A stretch of DNA of 64,000 nt from Rotaria sordida (taxonomy: Eukaryota; Rotifera; Eurotatoria; Philodinida; Philodinidae): NCBI GenBank assembly GCA_905250125.1, contig CAJNOL010000625.1, positions 53,680 through 117,679 on the forward strand, read 5' to 3'. The notes beneath the pieces are model-generated. The model did not search any database. It was given only the letters and a program-made list of their open reading frames with translations, and was not told the origin of the DNA. A program made the translations under genes and the position numbers. Numbering within the stretch: position 1 is the first letter of the stretch; each line of letters begins with the position of its first letter. Of the stretch, positions 46,837-59,117 are shown piece after piece.

Positions 46837-47219
46837 TTAGCCAAAAAGTGGTCCTTTTCTTTTCGAATTAATCCGTCTTTGTCGTTTTAATAATGCCAAA
46901 AGTAAACTTTGTTTATTGGGTTTCATAATGTCATATTCATCACTACTATTCATATCATTTGTATCATTTTTAATTAATTCGAAAGTATCGTCATTCAATG
47001 GTGTTATGATTGAACGACCCATAAGTGGAGCTCGTAACCGTCTAGCAACATGTAGTTTTGGTGTTTCAATATCAGGACTTTGTAGAAACGGAGCGAATGA
47101 TGTAACACTTATTGTTGGCTAAAAAATTATTAACATTATCATCATTATATTCATTATTGTATTAACTTTACCTGTAAAACAAGAAGACACAGTACACAAA
47201 AAAGTGTAATAAACTGCAT
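46837..47219 (-). CDS. Putative neuropeptide prepropeptide with two amidated peptides
   Basis: Two exons, 47219-47172 and 47118-46837, join in phase 0 (TTACAG|GTAAAG ... TTTTAG|CCAACA) to give 109 residues. Exon 1 encodes only a signal peptide (MQFITLFCVLCLLVLQ). The mature part has classic processing sites: VARR-LRAPLMG-R, then KRQRR, then SKRK-GPLFG followed directly by the stop. Cleavage at the basic sites and conversion of the terminal Gly would release LRAPLM-amide (or APLM-amide) and GPLF-amide. The two share the pattern (A/G)PL(M/F)-amide, which is what duplicated peptides in one precursor look like. The acidic spacer (NDDTFELIKNDTNDMNSSDE) is typical as well. I do not recognise a named family. 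Signal peptide and processing sites are seen directly; the hormone role is inference. Confidence 0.7.
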
Positions 47220-50200
47220 TATTGACGATTATGAAGTTTCAGATCTAAAACAAAAAAAGAAGGAAAAGAAATTGTCAACTAAAGTCATGCTTTAAGTTGA
47301 CGAATAATTTCTATTAATCAAAAGAAAAATTCCAGAACAAATGTCGCTTTTTTTATATGAAATAATAACAGTAAACAAATGTTGTTTTTTTTTTGTTCAG
47401 ATCCCATGACATTTAATTCAAAAAGATAAACAGTAAGCAGACATCCTAATTCAATTACATTCGCTTGAATAATAGAAATAGAACAATTGAAGAACTAAAA
47501 AAAAATATTAATTTGTACTTGAATTAAATGCATTCACTGGAAAAGACATATTTGTTAACATTGTAAAGATATAAAATAATTACCAATAGTGATACTTTCT
47601 TTTCTTGTTATTAATATATAGATGTCAAACATTTAATAGTTAACATACCCAAATAACTAACTTATCGGCTCAATACTTTATCAGCTTTAGACAACATATT
47701 TATCTGTTAGTGAATATAACAATGAAATGTTTTATTTTCATTTGCATTTTTGTACGTCAAGTTTATCATGCATATGTCTTATTAAATCAATATACTTTTT
47801 GTTTTCGATATAGAATATCCAAATGTTTGTTAGAGAATTAAAAATGCTATATTTTTAAACTGCATAATGAAGAATTTATAATCTATTTTTTCATATTAGA
47901 CAGATGAAAAATGAAAATATATCGAGTTTTATAATGAATAAATTCATTGTTACTTTTTATTAACTGAATATTAGACAAATTTAAATTCTTTTTATTTATT
48001 TTGAAAATATAATGACTTCGAAACATATGAAAAACTTGTTTTCTTTATTAAAATTAATTGATACTTCGTTATCGTTTATAGAAATATATCGTACTATGAA
48101 AGATATAAACGATATCTATGTACCGATATATATCTGTTTCGCTAATAAGATTATTCTATGCAACAATTTAGGAGAAATTCTTTTCTATACTTGAAGATTT
48201 ACGAAAAAATGTCTATTGTATCAATCAACAATTTATTATACGGAATCAAATTTGACTTTAAACAAAAATTATAAAATTGCAAAAATAAATCCAAAAAGGT
48301 TTTGTAAAATGTTATATATAGATATACTAATTTATGTAGAGTTAACTCAATCTTAAATAATAGGGTGATAGTTGAGTCAATGAAACTTAATATAGGTAGA
48401 GTGTATGATAATAAAAAAATTAGTATAGGTTATAATTGAGAACTATTGAGTTTAGAAATCATATTTAAAAAAATCATGAAGTTATAAATAGATTGAAAAC
48501 AGATTCAATATCAAAATTATTTTTTCGTTGTATACTCGATGATATTTGCGTATGTAAAGAATATTGTAATGAAGATTGAAATGTCAATATTGATCAATGG
48601 AAAAACTAATCTTATGATATTATGTTCATCTTCTTTACAGTAAGAGATAAATTAGTAAATATAATCATTATTTTCTCTTTTTTTGTTGTTGTCTAGATAA
48701 GATAAAATGATAATTTATTTACTTAAATAAGTTATTTTTATCGGAAGAAATAATTTTTGAATTATTTATTTAAACTCTATTCCATCATATCAAATATTGA
48801 TTTTGTGATTTATACAAATATAGAACCATATTCTCATAGCATTTCTAATAATCTATCTGTTACATTCATACATACAGTATTTTTTACATAATGTTCTCCA
48901 TGAGTCGTTTGAACCAGAATTAGAACCGGTAGAAATGGTGAGACGTGCGATCGAACTGCAGTATGAATTATTGTTAATTTTTTTGACTCTATAACAGTCA
49001 AATTAACCCTTCGATTAGCCATGTCTATGTTCTAATCAGTACAACAATAATATAAAAATCCTTTTTTTTTACTGCTTGTTAATATTTATTTCAATCAATT
49101 TTTTTTTGTTTCGTAGTATCTATTGCTGAACGAAAAACTTCTTAGAAGTACAAATTCTCTATTAGTTTTTCATATTCATTAAATGTTCGTAAGACACGAA
49201 CGTTATTTATTACTTGTATATTTTATCTGCTTCAAACATTATATTCATTTTGCTATCTCTCATGTCTATGCAAAATATAAATAACTCTATGATAACTACA
49301 ATGTAAAATGATTATTCAATTTTATTTTAATAGTATAACTTAATATAGAAGTGGGTGGATAAAATATAATTAGTATATTATAATGAATTTTGACTAAATA
49401 AAACAGCCTTAGACTTTTTTTTTTCTTCACATAAATAGTCTTCAACATCAGTAAAGAGTGTTGTTTTGTGAAAAAAAAACAATTTATATCAGCCGGTAGA
49501 AAAAAAAGATGTTAGGTCTATTAGATTGGCCGTTGACTGTTACCGATTACAAATCTGATTTGAACTGACACAACAATAGCAAATATTCTAACATTCAATA
49601 AGAGAGTATGACTTTATACACGATTGTGGTATCTGTCACTCATGCTTTCAATTCTAATAAAATCCAATCATCTTAGATAAATTATTAATATCCTTAACCA
49701 TATTTAAAAGAAGTAATTAGTGTTTTGCGAGAACGACTTTTCTTGATTCTCGTTTTCGTACGGACAAGACTTTTAGAACTCTTACTACGATTTCATTTTT
49801 CATATTTGAGAAAAAGTTATTATTACCAGACGGTAGCTTCTGTCAATGTCATACATTGCGCAACATGAGATGACCTTAAATTAAAAATAAAATTATCATT
49901 CGCAGTGTATTTTAGTACGTAAAGTTGAAAAAAATGATTTCCTTCATCAACTGAAAAGAAAAAAAACAATACTAGCCCATCATCAATACCCATGGAAAAA
50001 CAAAATATTCAAGAGGAGAAGATTATAATATTCTTTTCGAAGAAGACAATAACAAAGAAAATAATAAATGTAATAAGAGAATTATGATTTAATGAACAAT
50101 AAATGAATTTGTCTAATTTTTCTTGAAAGATATTTGCTATTTTTCTGTTAATTAATAAACGATGCAATAGTCTTTGGAAGAATGTCGCAACTTATGTCTC

Positions 50201-51607
50201 AACAATGTAACATCTGATTGACTTTAACTCTTTTTTTTTTGTTTGAATGAACAAAATTTGAAGAGTAATTATATAAAAGAAACCAAAAAAAAGATTGTGT
50301 GTCTAGTTGATTTATTTTGTGCGAGAGCATACTTACTACTAATTACAAAAAACACGTGTTGTAATATCCGTAAACATTTATTTGGCAATTGATACCACTT
50401 CATTATCTAGCTATCATGACTAGAATCTACCGCTAGATAGAGTTAAAAGCACTTTATCTAAGACATAAATTTCAGAACTCTTACGAATTCACTGTTTTCT
50501 TCTATTGCACAATTTTTACAAAACTGATATTTCGGTGAAAAGAATATTATACAAGAGAATTTTCTTATCGACAATGTGTCCACAAAAGTATTCCAAATAG
50601 ATAGAACGATAGGGATTGAAAGAATCTATTCGTAGATAAGCTTAACTCAAAGTTTGAGAACAAACGAAGTCGTGAAGTCAGTGACTGAAAACAACGAACA
50701 ATCAGATCGTACAGACATGTTGAGCGTTGCTTCGTATTTGAAAAACCATCATAATAAAGTGCAAGTAAAAATTTTAACTATCTTGACTTGTTTGCTTCAT
50801 TCTCCAACATTCGGCCTTTCAAATAAAAAAAAGGTTCAGGTCTATTCAATATTCAGTTGTTAAGAGATGAGTCTCGACATTTTTTCAAAGACTTTTGCAA
50901 GACTTATTATATATCAAAATAGTTATTAAGAATTAAAAAAGGTTTTACATAAAAATATTTTAATGCATATGAAAACAAAGCAAAACGATTTTCAGGCACG
51001 CTCATTTTTGATACTATTCCTGGTCCCGAAGAACGCTAGAACTAAATCAGATGATTTAAAATTGGTAACATAAACATTTTGATATACATGAAAATATTGG
51101 ATAGTATAATAGAAAATTTCAATCATAACTATAAATATAGATTGTAAGGATAAAAAAGAAGAAAAAGAAAACGATGTTTATCATAACTTAGATCTGGATT
51201 ATATCAAATCATTGATTACAACAAACTATTATAGATAATAGAATATTTATGAGGTTTTTTTTTAGTGTAAAAGATAATATTTTATTTATATATTTGTCAG
51301 ATACGAATTCAAACAAATGATCAAATTAGTTTTTTTTCAAATTTCATAGTTTTGACGAGAAAAAAAGACTTTGAAAATTTTTATTTTGGTTTGTGGTTAT
51401 CAACATCATGTTTTCTTGCTGTCTTATCTTTGAATCATAACAAAATATCATATACAAAGTCAATAGGGGAAATATTTGATCATGTTAATCGCATAGATAT
51501 TCGATCTGACTTTAAATATGACTTAAAAAATAGTTGTTTTTATTTAAATTCAAATATTTCTTTTGACGATTGTATACGTGTATTAGCATCAATAACATAT
51601 TAGAAAT
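47220..51607. other. 4.4-kb gene-poor stretch
   Basis: Very AT-rich. Short open frames at 48012-48194, 48834-49022 (minus) and 50654-50863 lack recognisable features. A frame at 51352-51603 (FENFYFGLWLSTSCFLAVLS ... SFDDCIRVLASITY) has no ATG and stops 5 bp before the next gene; it may be a decayed exon. The region up to 47500 should hold the prepropeptide promoter. Confidence 0.35.
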
Positions 51608-53347
51608 ATGTGCTACATAATTCTTTTCATACTTATAGTCTTAGCAATAGCGAAAAGCTCTTTTGCAGGTTAAGAAAAAATTATAATCTTTAATAATTTT
51701 TATTTTTATTATTTATCTCTAGTTCAATGTAATACAAATCCTTGTCAACTCGGTGGTTATTTCACACCACCTAATTATAACTGTATTCAATTGTTACATG
51801 AATCCAATGTTATTTGTACATGTCCTAATGAACAAGGACGAAAAAATGCTCCGTGTCGTAAGAAATAATGTTTTTCAAGATTTGAAGTCTAATGATTAGA
51901 TTGTAAATATCTAGGTGTTTGTGATAATGTTCATTGTGGTCCAAATGGAGTTTGTATTGAAGCAGGATGGTTCCAAGATTCATTTTATGCTTGTGCATGT
52001 ACGAGTGGTACATATAATTATGTTATTCCAAAACCATGTCTAGGTGTTAGTTCAACAACGGTAACAAGCTAAAACCCCTTTAAAAAAATGTCCACGAAAA
52101 ATGGTCCTCAGAAAAAGTTTCTTCCATCATGAAAATATCTTGTCTATAAAACGCGAGCTATGGTACACGATAATATTAATCATATAGTATAATTTATTAT
52201 AATGAACTGAATTCTCTTTTATTTTTCATTTGCAATAAAAAAAGATAGTCTATGTAATAGGGTATGACTATGGGATGTGAATGTAGATGGGTGTAAAGTA
52301 TAGGTGTGAGCGTGGAATGTGGGTCTTATCTTTACTCACACCCAAAATAACAATTGAGGATGAGGGATTATTTCTCAAAGAGGTTTTCACCAAGGATATT
52401 TACTGTGAAGGACATTTTTTACAAGGACGAAAAGTCGAGAACATTTTTGAAAGAACACTTTCCAGAGGACATTTTAGACTGTATCTCCAACAACAATTAC
52501 AACTGTATCTCCAACAACAATTACAACTGTTACTTCTACTTTACGACCTGTCCATTGTCTTCATGGTAGTAGGAAAAATCTTAACTACAATTAAAATCAT
52601 ATTTTATTTTGAAATAATTTAGGCGTTTATAATGCTGCAACAGGTACATGCATTTGCCAAATTGCTTTTACAGGATCTCAATGTGAAACATCGATTGGTA
52701 TGGTATTGTTTTTTTTTTTCGTTTTTCATTAATATTGTTTGTATAGGTCAAGAACTTTGTCAAAAAATAACTTGTGTTAATGGTGGTGTTTGTAATCCTG
52801 TGCCTACAGCTAATAATGGAATTGAAGCACAATGTTGGTGTTTAAACGGTATAGAAAATTTAAAATATAAGAACGAGAAAAAGAACATGAGTAAATTTTA
52901 TTAATAGGTTTTTTTGGTTCCAATTGTGAATTGATTGGTAGATATTATTGAAATTATTTCATATAATTAGTTTAATTGTTATTTTAATATACAGGTACAC
53001 CGGGTGCATGCCAATTTAATCTTTGTCAAAATAGTGGTGTATGTGAAGAGAGAAAACTTGGCGCTTCACACTTTGCTTATTGTCAATGTCCGCCTGGCTT
53101 TAGTGGACGATTTTGTGAAAGGCGTAAGAGAGAAAAAACTTATATATTTTATCATTAATCTTTTTTGTTTTGTACAGATTACTTTACATGTTCTCATTCG
53201 GGTTTATTTGACGATTCAGTTAATTGTAAATTTGGTCGATATTTTCAATGTGTCAATACAGTTGCAATAATGCGTACATGTCTACAAGGTCTTCGTTTTA
53301 ATTCAATGAAAATGCAATGCGATGCGAACGGTTCTTGTCCATCATAA
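51608..53347 (+). CDS. Secreted EGF-repeat protein with C-terminal chitin-binding domain
   Basis: Nine exons keep phase: 51608-51668, 51723-51857, 51915-52060, 52478-52565, 52623-52697, 52747-52848, 52908-52937, 52995-53123, 53178-53347; product 311 residues. A signal peptide (MCYIILFILIVLAIAKSSFA) leads to Cys-rich EGF-like modules (CNTNPCQLGG, CGPNGVCIEAG, CLHGVYNAATGTCICQ, CVNGGVCNPVP, CQNSGVCEERKL, CQCPPGFSGRFCE). A Thr-rich linker with a duplicated TVSPTTITTVSPTTITTV unit is exon 4. The C-terminus is a type-2 chitin-binding (CBM14) domain (YFTCSHSGLFDDSVNCKFG ... YFQCVN ... CLQGLRFNSMKMQCD). Most introns are phase 1, as usual for exon-shuffled EGF modules. It is probably a structural matrix, lorica or gut-lining protein. 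Exon 4 was placed from codon phase and Thr-rich content; without it the EGF module would lack its first cysteine. Confidence 0.85.
52260..52344. repeat. Telomere-like hairpin cassette 7 inside an intron
   Basis: GGGTATGACTATGGGATGTG, GATGGGTGTAAAGTATAGGT and GAGCGTGGAATGTGGG, then TCTTATCTTTACTCACACCC. It lies in intron 3 of the EGF gene, whose 417 bp is long for this gene. Confidence 0.5.
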
Positions 53348-53520
53348 ATAGCAAACGAAAAGAAAAACAAAAGACTACACTCTATAACTTGATTTATTTC
53401 AATATGAACTAGTGGAATTATTTCGATTCATGTGCTAACAAAATATGATCTACATCATTTTAAATAAACAACGAGTTATTTTTTCTGAGTTAGTGATTTC
53501 CGCTTTGTCTGACTTAGAGC

Positions 53521-53570
53521 TGGATGTGGGGTGTGAGTGCTACCGCTAGGAAGAAGAACACTCACACTCT
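53521..53570. repeat. Telomere-like hairpin cassette 8
   Basis: TGGATGTGGGGTGTGAGTG, spacer CTACCGCTAGGAAGAAGAA, then CACTCACACTCT. Short and symmetric. Confidence 0.55.
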
Positions 53571-53759
53571 TAAACACTGAGACTTTTTAAACTAATTATT
53601 GAGCTTTTCAAATTATTTACTATGCTAAAACTAATTTTTTACTGAGCAAAAACTACTGAGCTGTAATTAAAAACATACTGAATAATCAAATACAAGCCAA
53701 AAAATGACAGCATATCAAATGAAAATTTTCTTTAAAATATATATATTTTTAAAAAAAAG

Positions 53760-54140
53760 CTAATAGAAGATTTGCTAAGTGATATTCCAATTGTTCATAA
53801 TCCAGAAGAACGTTTCTGTATTCAATTATTAATTGATCATAGTGTATTAATTAGTGATTTTCTACATCAACCCAAAGCTATTTTTTCAAATGGTATTTCA
53901 GATAAATTTCATTTTTCTCTTTTACCGGACGATTGGAACGATTTTTATCAATCATCTTAATTGAATTAATTATGTTTTACGAAATCGTCCATAAATTGGA
54001 TATTAAACAATGCTATTAAACGATTTCCTATTCTTGCCAAAAATGAATACAAAAAATCTATTACTGATACAAATATTTTTACGCCTGACCGTCAATTAAT
54101 TATGAATGAATCAGTTGAAGTCAAACATTTATTCGATTAA
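53760..54140 (+). pseudogene. Fragment of an unrecognised gene
   Basis: A stretch without ATG reads LSDIPIVHNPEERFCIQLLI, DHSVLISDFLHQPKAIFSNG and FHFSLLPDDWNDFYQSS to TAA at 53958. A second frame slightly further on (WILNNAIKRFPILAKNEYKK, FTPDRQLIMNESVEVKHLFD) ends near 54140. The residue composition and codon use look like real rotifer coding DNA, but there is no start, the frame changes, and no family is recognised. It is followed by an inverted-repeat element, which may have removed the rest. Confidence 0.35.
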
Positions 54141-54209
54141 AAATAATTTTTCGTAAAAGAAAAATATCTAGCTTGATAATTATTTTGTTGTATCTGGTAC
54201 AAATGAACA

Positions 54210-54756
54210 GGGTACAGGGTTGTGCATAACCTTTTGCTATAGGAGTACAGCGCGAACACGGAAAGATATAAAAGGGAATTTTACACCAAATAAAAGCCCG
54301 TCGAAAACGGGATTTAGGAATGTAAATGGTAATTCATAGGATGATAATGGGTTATAAAGTTACGAAAATTTTCAAAGTTCTAGCAAGATGATTGAGTACT
54401 TACATGAGTAGTCAACCACGAAAAACACAAGCATCTCCACAAAATTTTTTCATCTATCAGACTTTGTAGAGCTCTCTTTCCTGGTCGCTTTGGTAAACAG
54501 AACTTAAGTTTGATAAGCAAATGATAGTGCTAGACTCAAAATAGGAAAAAAAAATCTCAACAGCTTTGTGTACTAGATCAGTGCTAACTATCTATAAAAT
54601 TATACAACAATATTCCTGAAATTTTGAAACTTTCTTTAATCCTATAGTTAATTGCCATCCTATGAATTACCAGTCATACTCTTATATTTCGTTTTCAACG
54701 GGCTTTCATCGAGTATAAAATTTACTTTTATATCTTTTGGAGTTCGAGCTGTACCC
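54210..54756. mobile_element. MITE-like element with long inverted ends
   Basis: GGGTACAG at the left and CTGTACCC at the right close arms of about 150 bp that share AGATATAAAAG, AAATTTTA, AAAGCCCGT(C/T)GAAAACG and GGTAATTCATAGGATG in mirrored order. The interior (54370-54640) shows no gene. Superfamily unknown. Confidence 0.65.
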
Positions 54757-54769
54757 GTCCCTACACTGT

Positions 54770-54985
54770 AAAAAATAGGCGTAGAATAATAAACCATTCA
54801 AAAGGGTTTATTAACCTTATAAACGCTTTCATATACGCTTTTAGTGTCATAAACCCTTTCAAATACCATTTTCCTTCATAAATCCTAGGAAGAGTATTTT
54901 ATTCGTTGTACTTTCATAAACCTTTTAGGGTGTATGAGCTGTAATATACCCTTAAAGGGTTTATTAACTTCATAAACCCTTCGGA
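54770..54985. repeat. Repeat of CATAAACCCTTTCAAA-like words
   Basis: Starts CACTGTAAAAAATAGGCGTA and continues with AATAAACCATTCAAAAGGGT, TTATAAACGCTTTCA, CATAAACCCTTTCAAATACC, CATAAACCTTTTAGGGTGTA and CCCTTAAAGGGTTTATTAAC, in both orientations. Looks like a small degenerate element abutting the preceding one. Confidence 0.5.
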
Positions 54986-55257
54986 ACAGGCTTGACACCA
55001 TGTCATGCAAAAGGAAGTCCATCGCTTGACATAGCATTGATTAACTTTGTCAAGTTAGGATAATGTACTCTTTGGCACAAAAAAATATTGTATAAAACAA
55101 TTATATCTGTTGATTTAAAGAAGAAATAATCAAAGTTAACATTTTCTTGTTGATGTACCCTTCTTGCTTGTAGTCTTTCTTTTTTATTAGTTAGTTGGAC
55201 TTTCAAGTTTTTTCATTATTATTTATAGAATTGATTTTGATGATTTAAAAACAAAAA

Positions 55258-55328
55258 TGGGTGTGAATGTGGGTGTTGGTTTTGGACAAAGTCGTTCATT
55301 CAAATCAACACCCACTTCCACAACCTCC
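55258..55328. repeat. Telomere-like hairpin cassette 9
   Basis: GGGTGTGAATGTGGGTGTTG, spacer with GACAAAGTCGTTCATTCAAA, then TCAACACCCACTTCCACAAC. The two sides are complementary. Confidence 0.6.
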
Positions 55329-55749
55329 TACAGTTATTCATTGATTTAAACTATTTTTATTTAAATAATAATCAAACTTTCAGCAATGTCCATTATGTCC
55401 ATGAACTAGAAATCAAGGAATTTCTATAGAATTCTACATAAGTTTATGATTCAAGACAATTACAGATCGAAGAAATTCAAACAAATTTGGCAAAAGAAGT
55501 AAAACGGATAGAATTATATTGAATTGTTACATTTGTTGGATTTGCTTGAATTCTTTGACTTTCAACAAAGTCCAAACGCTTAAGATGAGTATGCTCTCCT
55601 TTGACATAGTGAAATAGAATTCTTTGGAATCGCTAGATTTGTTTGAACTCCTTCTCTGGGTAATTCTGGTTGTCATTGAATTCCTTCGTTACATAGAATT
55701 CTATAGAATTGTTAATTCCTAGATTGTGAGTATATATCATTATGATCAT
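55329..55749. other. Non-coding, short AATTC-rich repeats
   Basis: Several GAATTCTATAGAATT and TTGGATTTGCTTGAATTC-like words recur; no gene. Confidence 0.35.
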
Positions 55750-56964
55750 TTAACCCATCGCCCCTAACGGGTCATAGGTATCACTCTTAAACAAGTCCTG
55801 AACTTGACGTCTGCGTACTCCAACATTGCCACCATCGAATAGCGAAAAGACACCTGAATCCATAAGTAGTCTGTCGAATCCATGCTTCCTGTCGTAAGAA
55901 TCAACGCCAATCACCCGCATTCCATCATAAACCACTTGAACACAATGATCGGCTGCGAAGATCTTGGCAAGATAACAAAGTTCTCCATTGCCAGTCGTTT
56001 CGAAAAGGTGTAGCGCCTTCCACGTTAAATATCTTGACGCTTCCAACATCGCTTTCATCGAAGTAAGAATATCGCTCACACTTTGATGATTGATTATAAA
56101 CGTATCCCCTCCACGCTTCTCCATCCGTGCAAATGTTAGTGCTTTCTCGAACGATGCACGCATAACACCAGTGCAAAAGGAACCAACGAGACCAGCCGAG
56201 ACGGTAAAAACAGTTTCGACTACTTTGATACCATCTTGATCGAGTCGATTCCAAATAGGTACTCGAAGATTAGTGAACTTTATATGTGGTCCAGAAACAG
56301 CACGATGTCCGATGGTTTCGATGTCTTCCACGATCGTATATGCTCCATCCGTATTATTCTTTATATTCTCAGATGTTACAGCAATGACGGCAAAAGATTC
56401 TTCGATCTTTACCACGACGCACTGTAAATCCGCACCTGAATAATCCCAGCCAGCACAGTTCGTAGCCCATTTCTTCTCGCCATTCAAAATATAATGTTCT
56501 CCATCCAAATGGGCAGTGGTAAATGTCGTAGAAGTCTTCCAATTGGCAGAACCACCGGGTTGAGAAAAAACGAAACTCGCTAGAGGCGCATCTTGCTTGC
56601 GAATGAATGGATGAAGAAGACGTTTTTGTTGGTCAGGGGAGCCAAACAGAATGACTGGTAATATTCCTAATCCGGTACCGAATATGGTTAAACTTGCGCT
56701 CGACTCGACTGCATAGCATTCTTCGCAAATCAATGCTCCATTGATCATTGCACCTCCACTTCCTCCTAGCGAGACTGGAATCTGAGCTTGGATTAAACCG
56801 GCTTGCACTGCTTTCTCGTATATTGACTTGGTCGAAAGAAATCTCTGGTGCGGAGTTGGTAAATCTTGATAAAGTAGATGAGCATTCAAGAGATTTTCTT
56901 GTGCAAAGGTGCGTGCAAATATCTGAAGTGTCTTTTGCTCTGGTGAGAGAGTAAAATCGACCAT
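55750..56964 (-). CDS. Acyl-CoA dehydrogenase-like flavoenzyme (candidate horizontal transfer)
   Basis: An intronless 404-residue frame with the full acyl-CoA dehydrogenase layout. It has an N-terminal helical domain (FTLSPEQKTLQIFARTFAQE, AGLIQAQIPVSLGGSGG), the central beta domain with the flavin/substrate segment (ASFVFSQPGGSANW, YILNGEKKWATNCAGWDYSG), and a C-terminal helical domain ending YDGMRVIGVDSYDRKHGFDR and FDGGNVGVRRRQVQDLF. The family oxidises acyl-CoA or related substrates with FAD; this subtype resembles fungal members, some of which act in secondary metabolism. The codons are clearly richer in G and C than in neighbouring genes, there are no introns, and it sits near telomere-like repeats. 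Those traits match the foreign genes described in bdelloids. Substrate cannot be told. No signal peptide. Confidence 0.88.
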   Translation of the reverse strand: MVDFTLSPEQKTLQIFARTFAQENLLNAHLLYQDLPTPHQRFLSTKSIYEKAVQAGLIQAQIPVSLGGSGGAMINGALICEECYAVESSASLTIFGTGLGILPVILFGSPDQQKRLLHPFIRKQDAPLASFVFSQPGGSANWKTSTTFTTAHLDGEHYILNGEKKWATNCAGWDYSGADLQCVVVKIEESFAVIAVTSENIKNNTDGAYTIVEDIETIGHRAVSGPHIKFTNLRVPIWNRLDQDGIKVVETVFTVSAGLVGSFCTGVMRASFEKALTFARMEKRGGDTFIINHQSVSDILTSMKAMLEASRYLTWKALHLFETTGNGELCYLAKIFAADHCVQVVYDGMRVIGVDSYDRKHGFDRLLMDSGVFSLFDGGNVGVRRRQVQDLFKSDTYDPLGAMG

Positions 56965-59117
56965 GGCAATGAAGAAGTCTTTGTGTGAACTAATACGATG
57001 ATTCTCTACTCACTATTTGACTCAAATGTATGTATATAACGCAGAAGAAATGAATCGTTCGACGCAATGCAACTACACGAATGAATGAATGGTGAAAAAA
57101 AACGATAGGGAGCGATAGTTGTGAAGCGTGCAAAGAAAAGAAAAAATCGAACGAAGGATATCATTAGTGACGGACTAAGAAAGAAATGAAAAAAAAAATA
57201 ACGTGACACAGAGAGACATGACTATATGTGCACATTAAGATAAGAATGATAAAGCAAGAAAGAAAATTTTTTATATAAACTCAATATTTTTCTTACATCG
57301 AAGAAGGTTATATTAATGAAACATATTTAGATAAATAAACTTACAGACAATTTATTAGTAATTAGAAGAAAATGAGATTTTAGATAATTCTTTAACGAAT
57401 TTATATAGAGTTTCTTGAAAACTGTTGAACTACTATCATTGCTTTCTAGAAAATTATGTTGATATTTTAACACTAGTGATGGATATTTCACCTATTTCTT
57501 TATCATCATTATTTGAATATGATAGGTCAAGAGGTTTAGTTCATAAACAAGACTTTAGGGTGAAAGTGTGTATTTCTGTTCTTTATACCCTCACCCTCAA
57601 GATAGAATAAACGAACGTGGTTACTACATATAGTTGTCTAAACATTGGAAGTAATTTGATCGCGCTTGCTACAAATCAAAGCAGTAAGGGTATATATACA
57701 TTTGTCAGTTTTCGATCCTATCGTAATGTTGTATCTACGAACTTGAAAATAAAAAATGAATTCCAGTCTGTCGGTATTTAAAATAAAAAAAAAACTTGCA
57801 CAGAATTTGTTTCATTTAAATCAACAATATTTATTAGGCCTTCTGTTAAAATAACTCTTTAATTCGAATCAACCAACTCTTCTGTTTAAATAAATATTTC
57901 ATTTATCCATCGCATACCGTTAATAATTATTCCATCTCGTCCAAATCACCTCAGTTTTGACGAATAATCAGTGATCTTGTAACACAATGATCTAAATTAG
58001 CTTTTATTTTCTCGATAGAAGCGTTGTATTGAATATCCATTGGATGATTAGTGTCGATAAATAGAAAATGAAGTATGTTTGATCATTTTTTTTTAACTTT
58101 AAAAAGTACGCTTTTTCGCGAAGTGATTTTATCTGATTGTGAGTGTGAGAAACGAAAACAAGGAAAAGAGAATTTATCACAATATTTAATATATTCAACA
58201 TGCTCGATATTCATTTATTAAAGATTAATAGAATGAGAACGTCAGAAATTAGTCTTACTCACGTCCCTTACATAATCTTCGAGCTAATATCCAATCACTT
58301 AGAACTAGTTTATTCATGCCCTCAAAATCGTGATGATTTGAGGAAAAAATTGGTATTAGATTATGACTAGTCACAATTTTTCAATAAATCAGTGATTAAA
58401 TGAGATTTTATTGCGCTTAAAGCACAAAAAAGAGATTTTCTTGAAAATCATCAATCAATAAGCAAATAAATTGTTATATAATTGTAATTTTAGAAACTCA
58501 TTACCAATTACTGGTTAACTGAAAAAGCATTTTGAGTCTTACAATGGAGCCTTTTGTACTATTAATCAAGAAAACTGACAATGTTCGAGTCAACTTATCA
58601 CTATCACAGCCAAACTAATAAATTTAAAATATTACTTGCCCTATAGCGATCCTGGGCCGTGATATTAAATTTTTAAGACAGTCAGTGTTGATATATGAAC
58701 ATAATACTATGAAAACTATTCACATCGAACGTTTTATACATAATTATCAGACTTTTATGGTAGCATATTTTTAAAATCTTGTTGACGTTTATCGATTACA
58801 TTAGGATTGCACTACTCTCTTAAAAAAAACATGGATCATCAGAAACCATTGAGGATTTTAGCGACGATACTGAACTTTTTAAGATTCGCTTCCTTCATTA
58901 GTAAACCATCAAAGATTCTAGATAATTTTAAGAACCATTTTCAGTTAAGAATGGTTCCAAGTGTTTAGAAGAGTTCTATCTCGCACCTTTTCTTTTTACT
59001 GCTGAACTCTTTTTACAATGATGATTTTAATGCACCATGCTTGAACCACTCTAAAAAAATGCCAAACCAATCATTCGGGATTTCGGAAGACTTTACTATA
59101 TCTTTAGATTATAGTAC
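56965..59117. other. Non-coding, with one telomere-like cassette
   Basis: Upstream region of the acyl-CoA dehydrogenase gene and a long AT-rich spacer. A coding-looking fragment at 57440-57550 (ENYVDILTLVMDISPISLSS then LFEYDRS) runs directly into the cassette at 57557-57598. A GAACCATT...AATGGTTC hairpin is at 58941-58963. Confidence 0.4.
57557..57598. repeat. Telomere-like hairpin cassette 10
   Basis: AGGGTGAAAGTGTG, spacer TATTTCTGTTCTTTAT, then ACCCTCACCCTC. It interrupts a coding-looking fragment. Confidence 0.5.

Noticed and set aside
48012..48194. 60-residue open frame
   Set aside because: No domain, signal or splice context; likely chance.
48834..49022. Minus-strand 62-residue open frame
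   Set aside because: No recognisable feature; surrounding sequence is non-coding in character.
55925..56254. Minus-strand open frame overlapping the acyl-CoA dehydrogenase gene
   Set aside because: It is an out-of-frame shadow of the real 404-residue frame.
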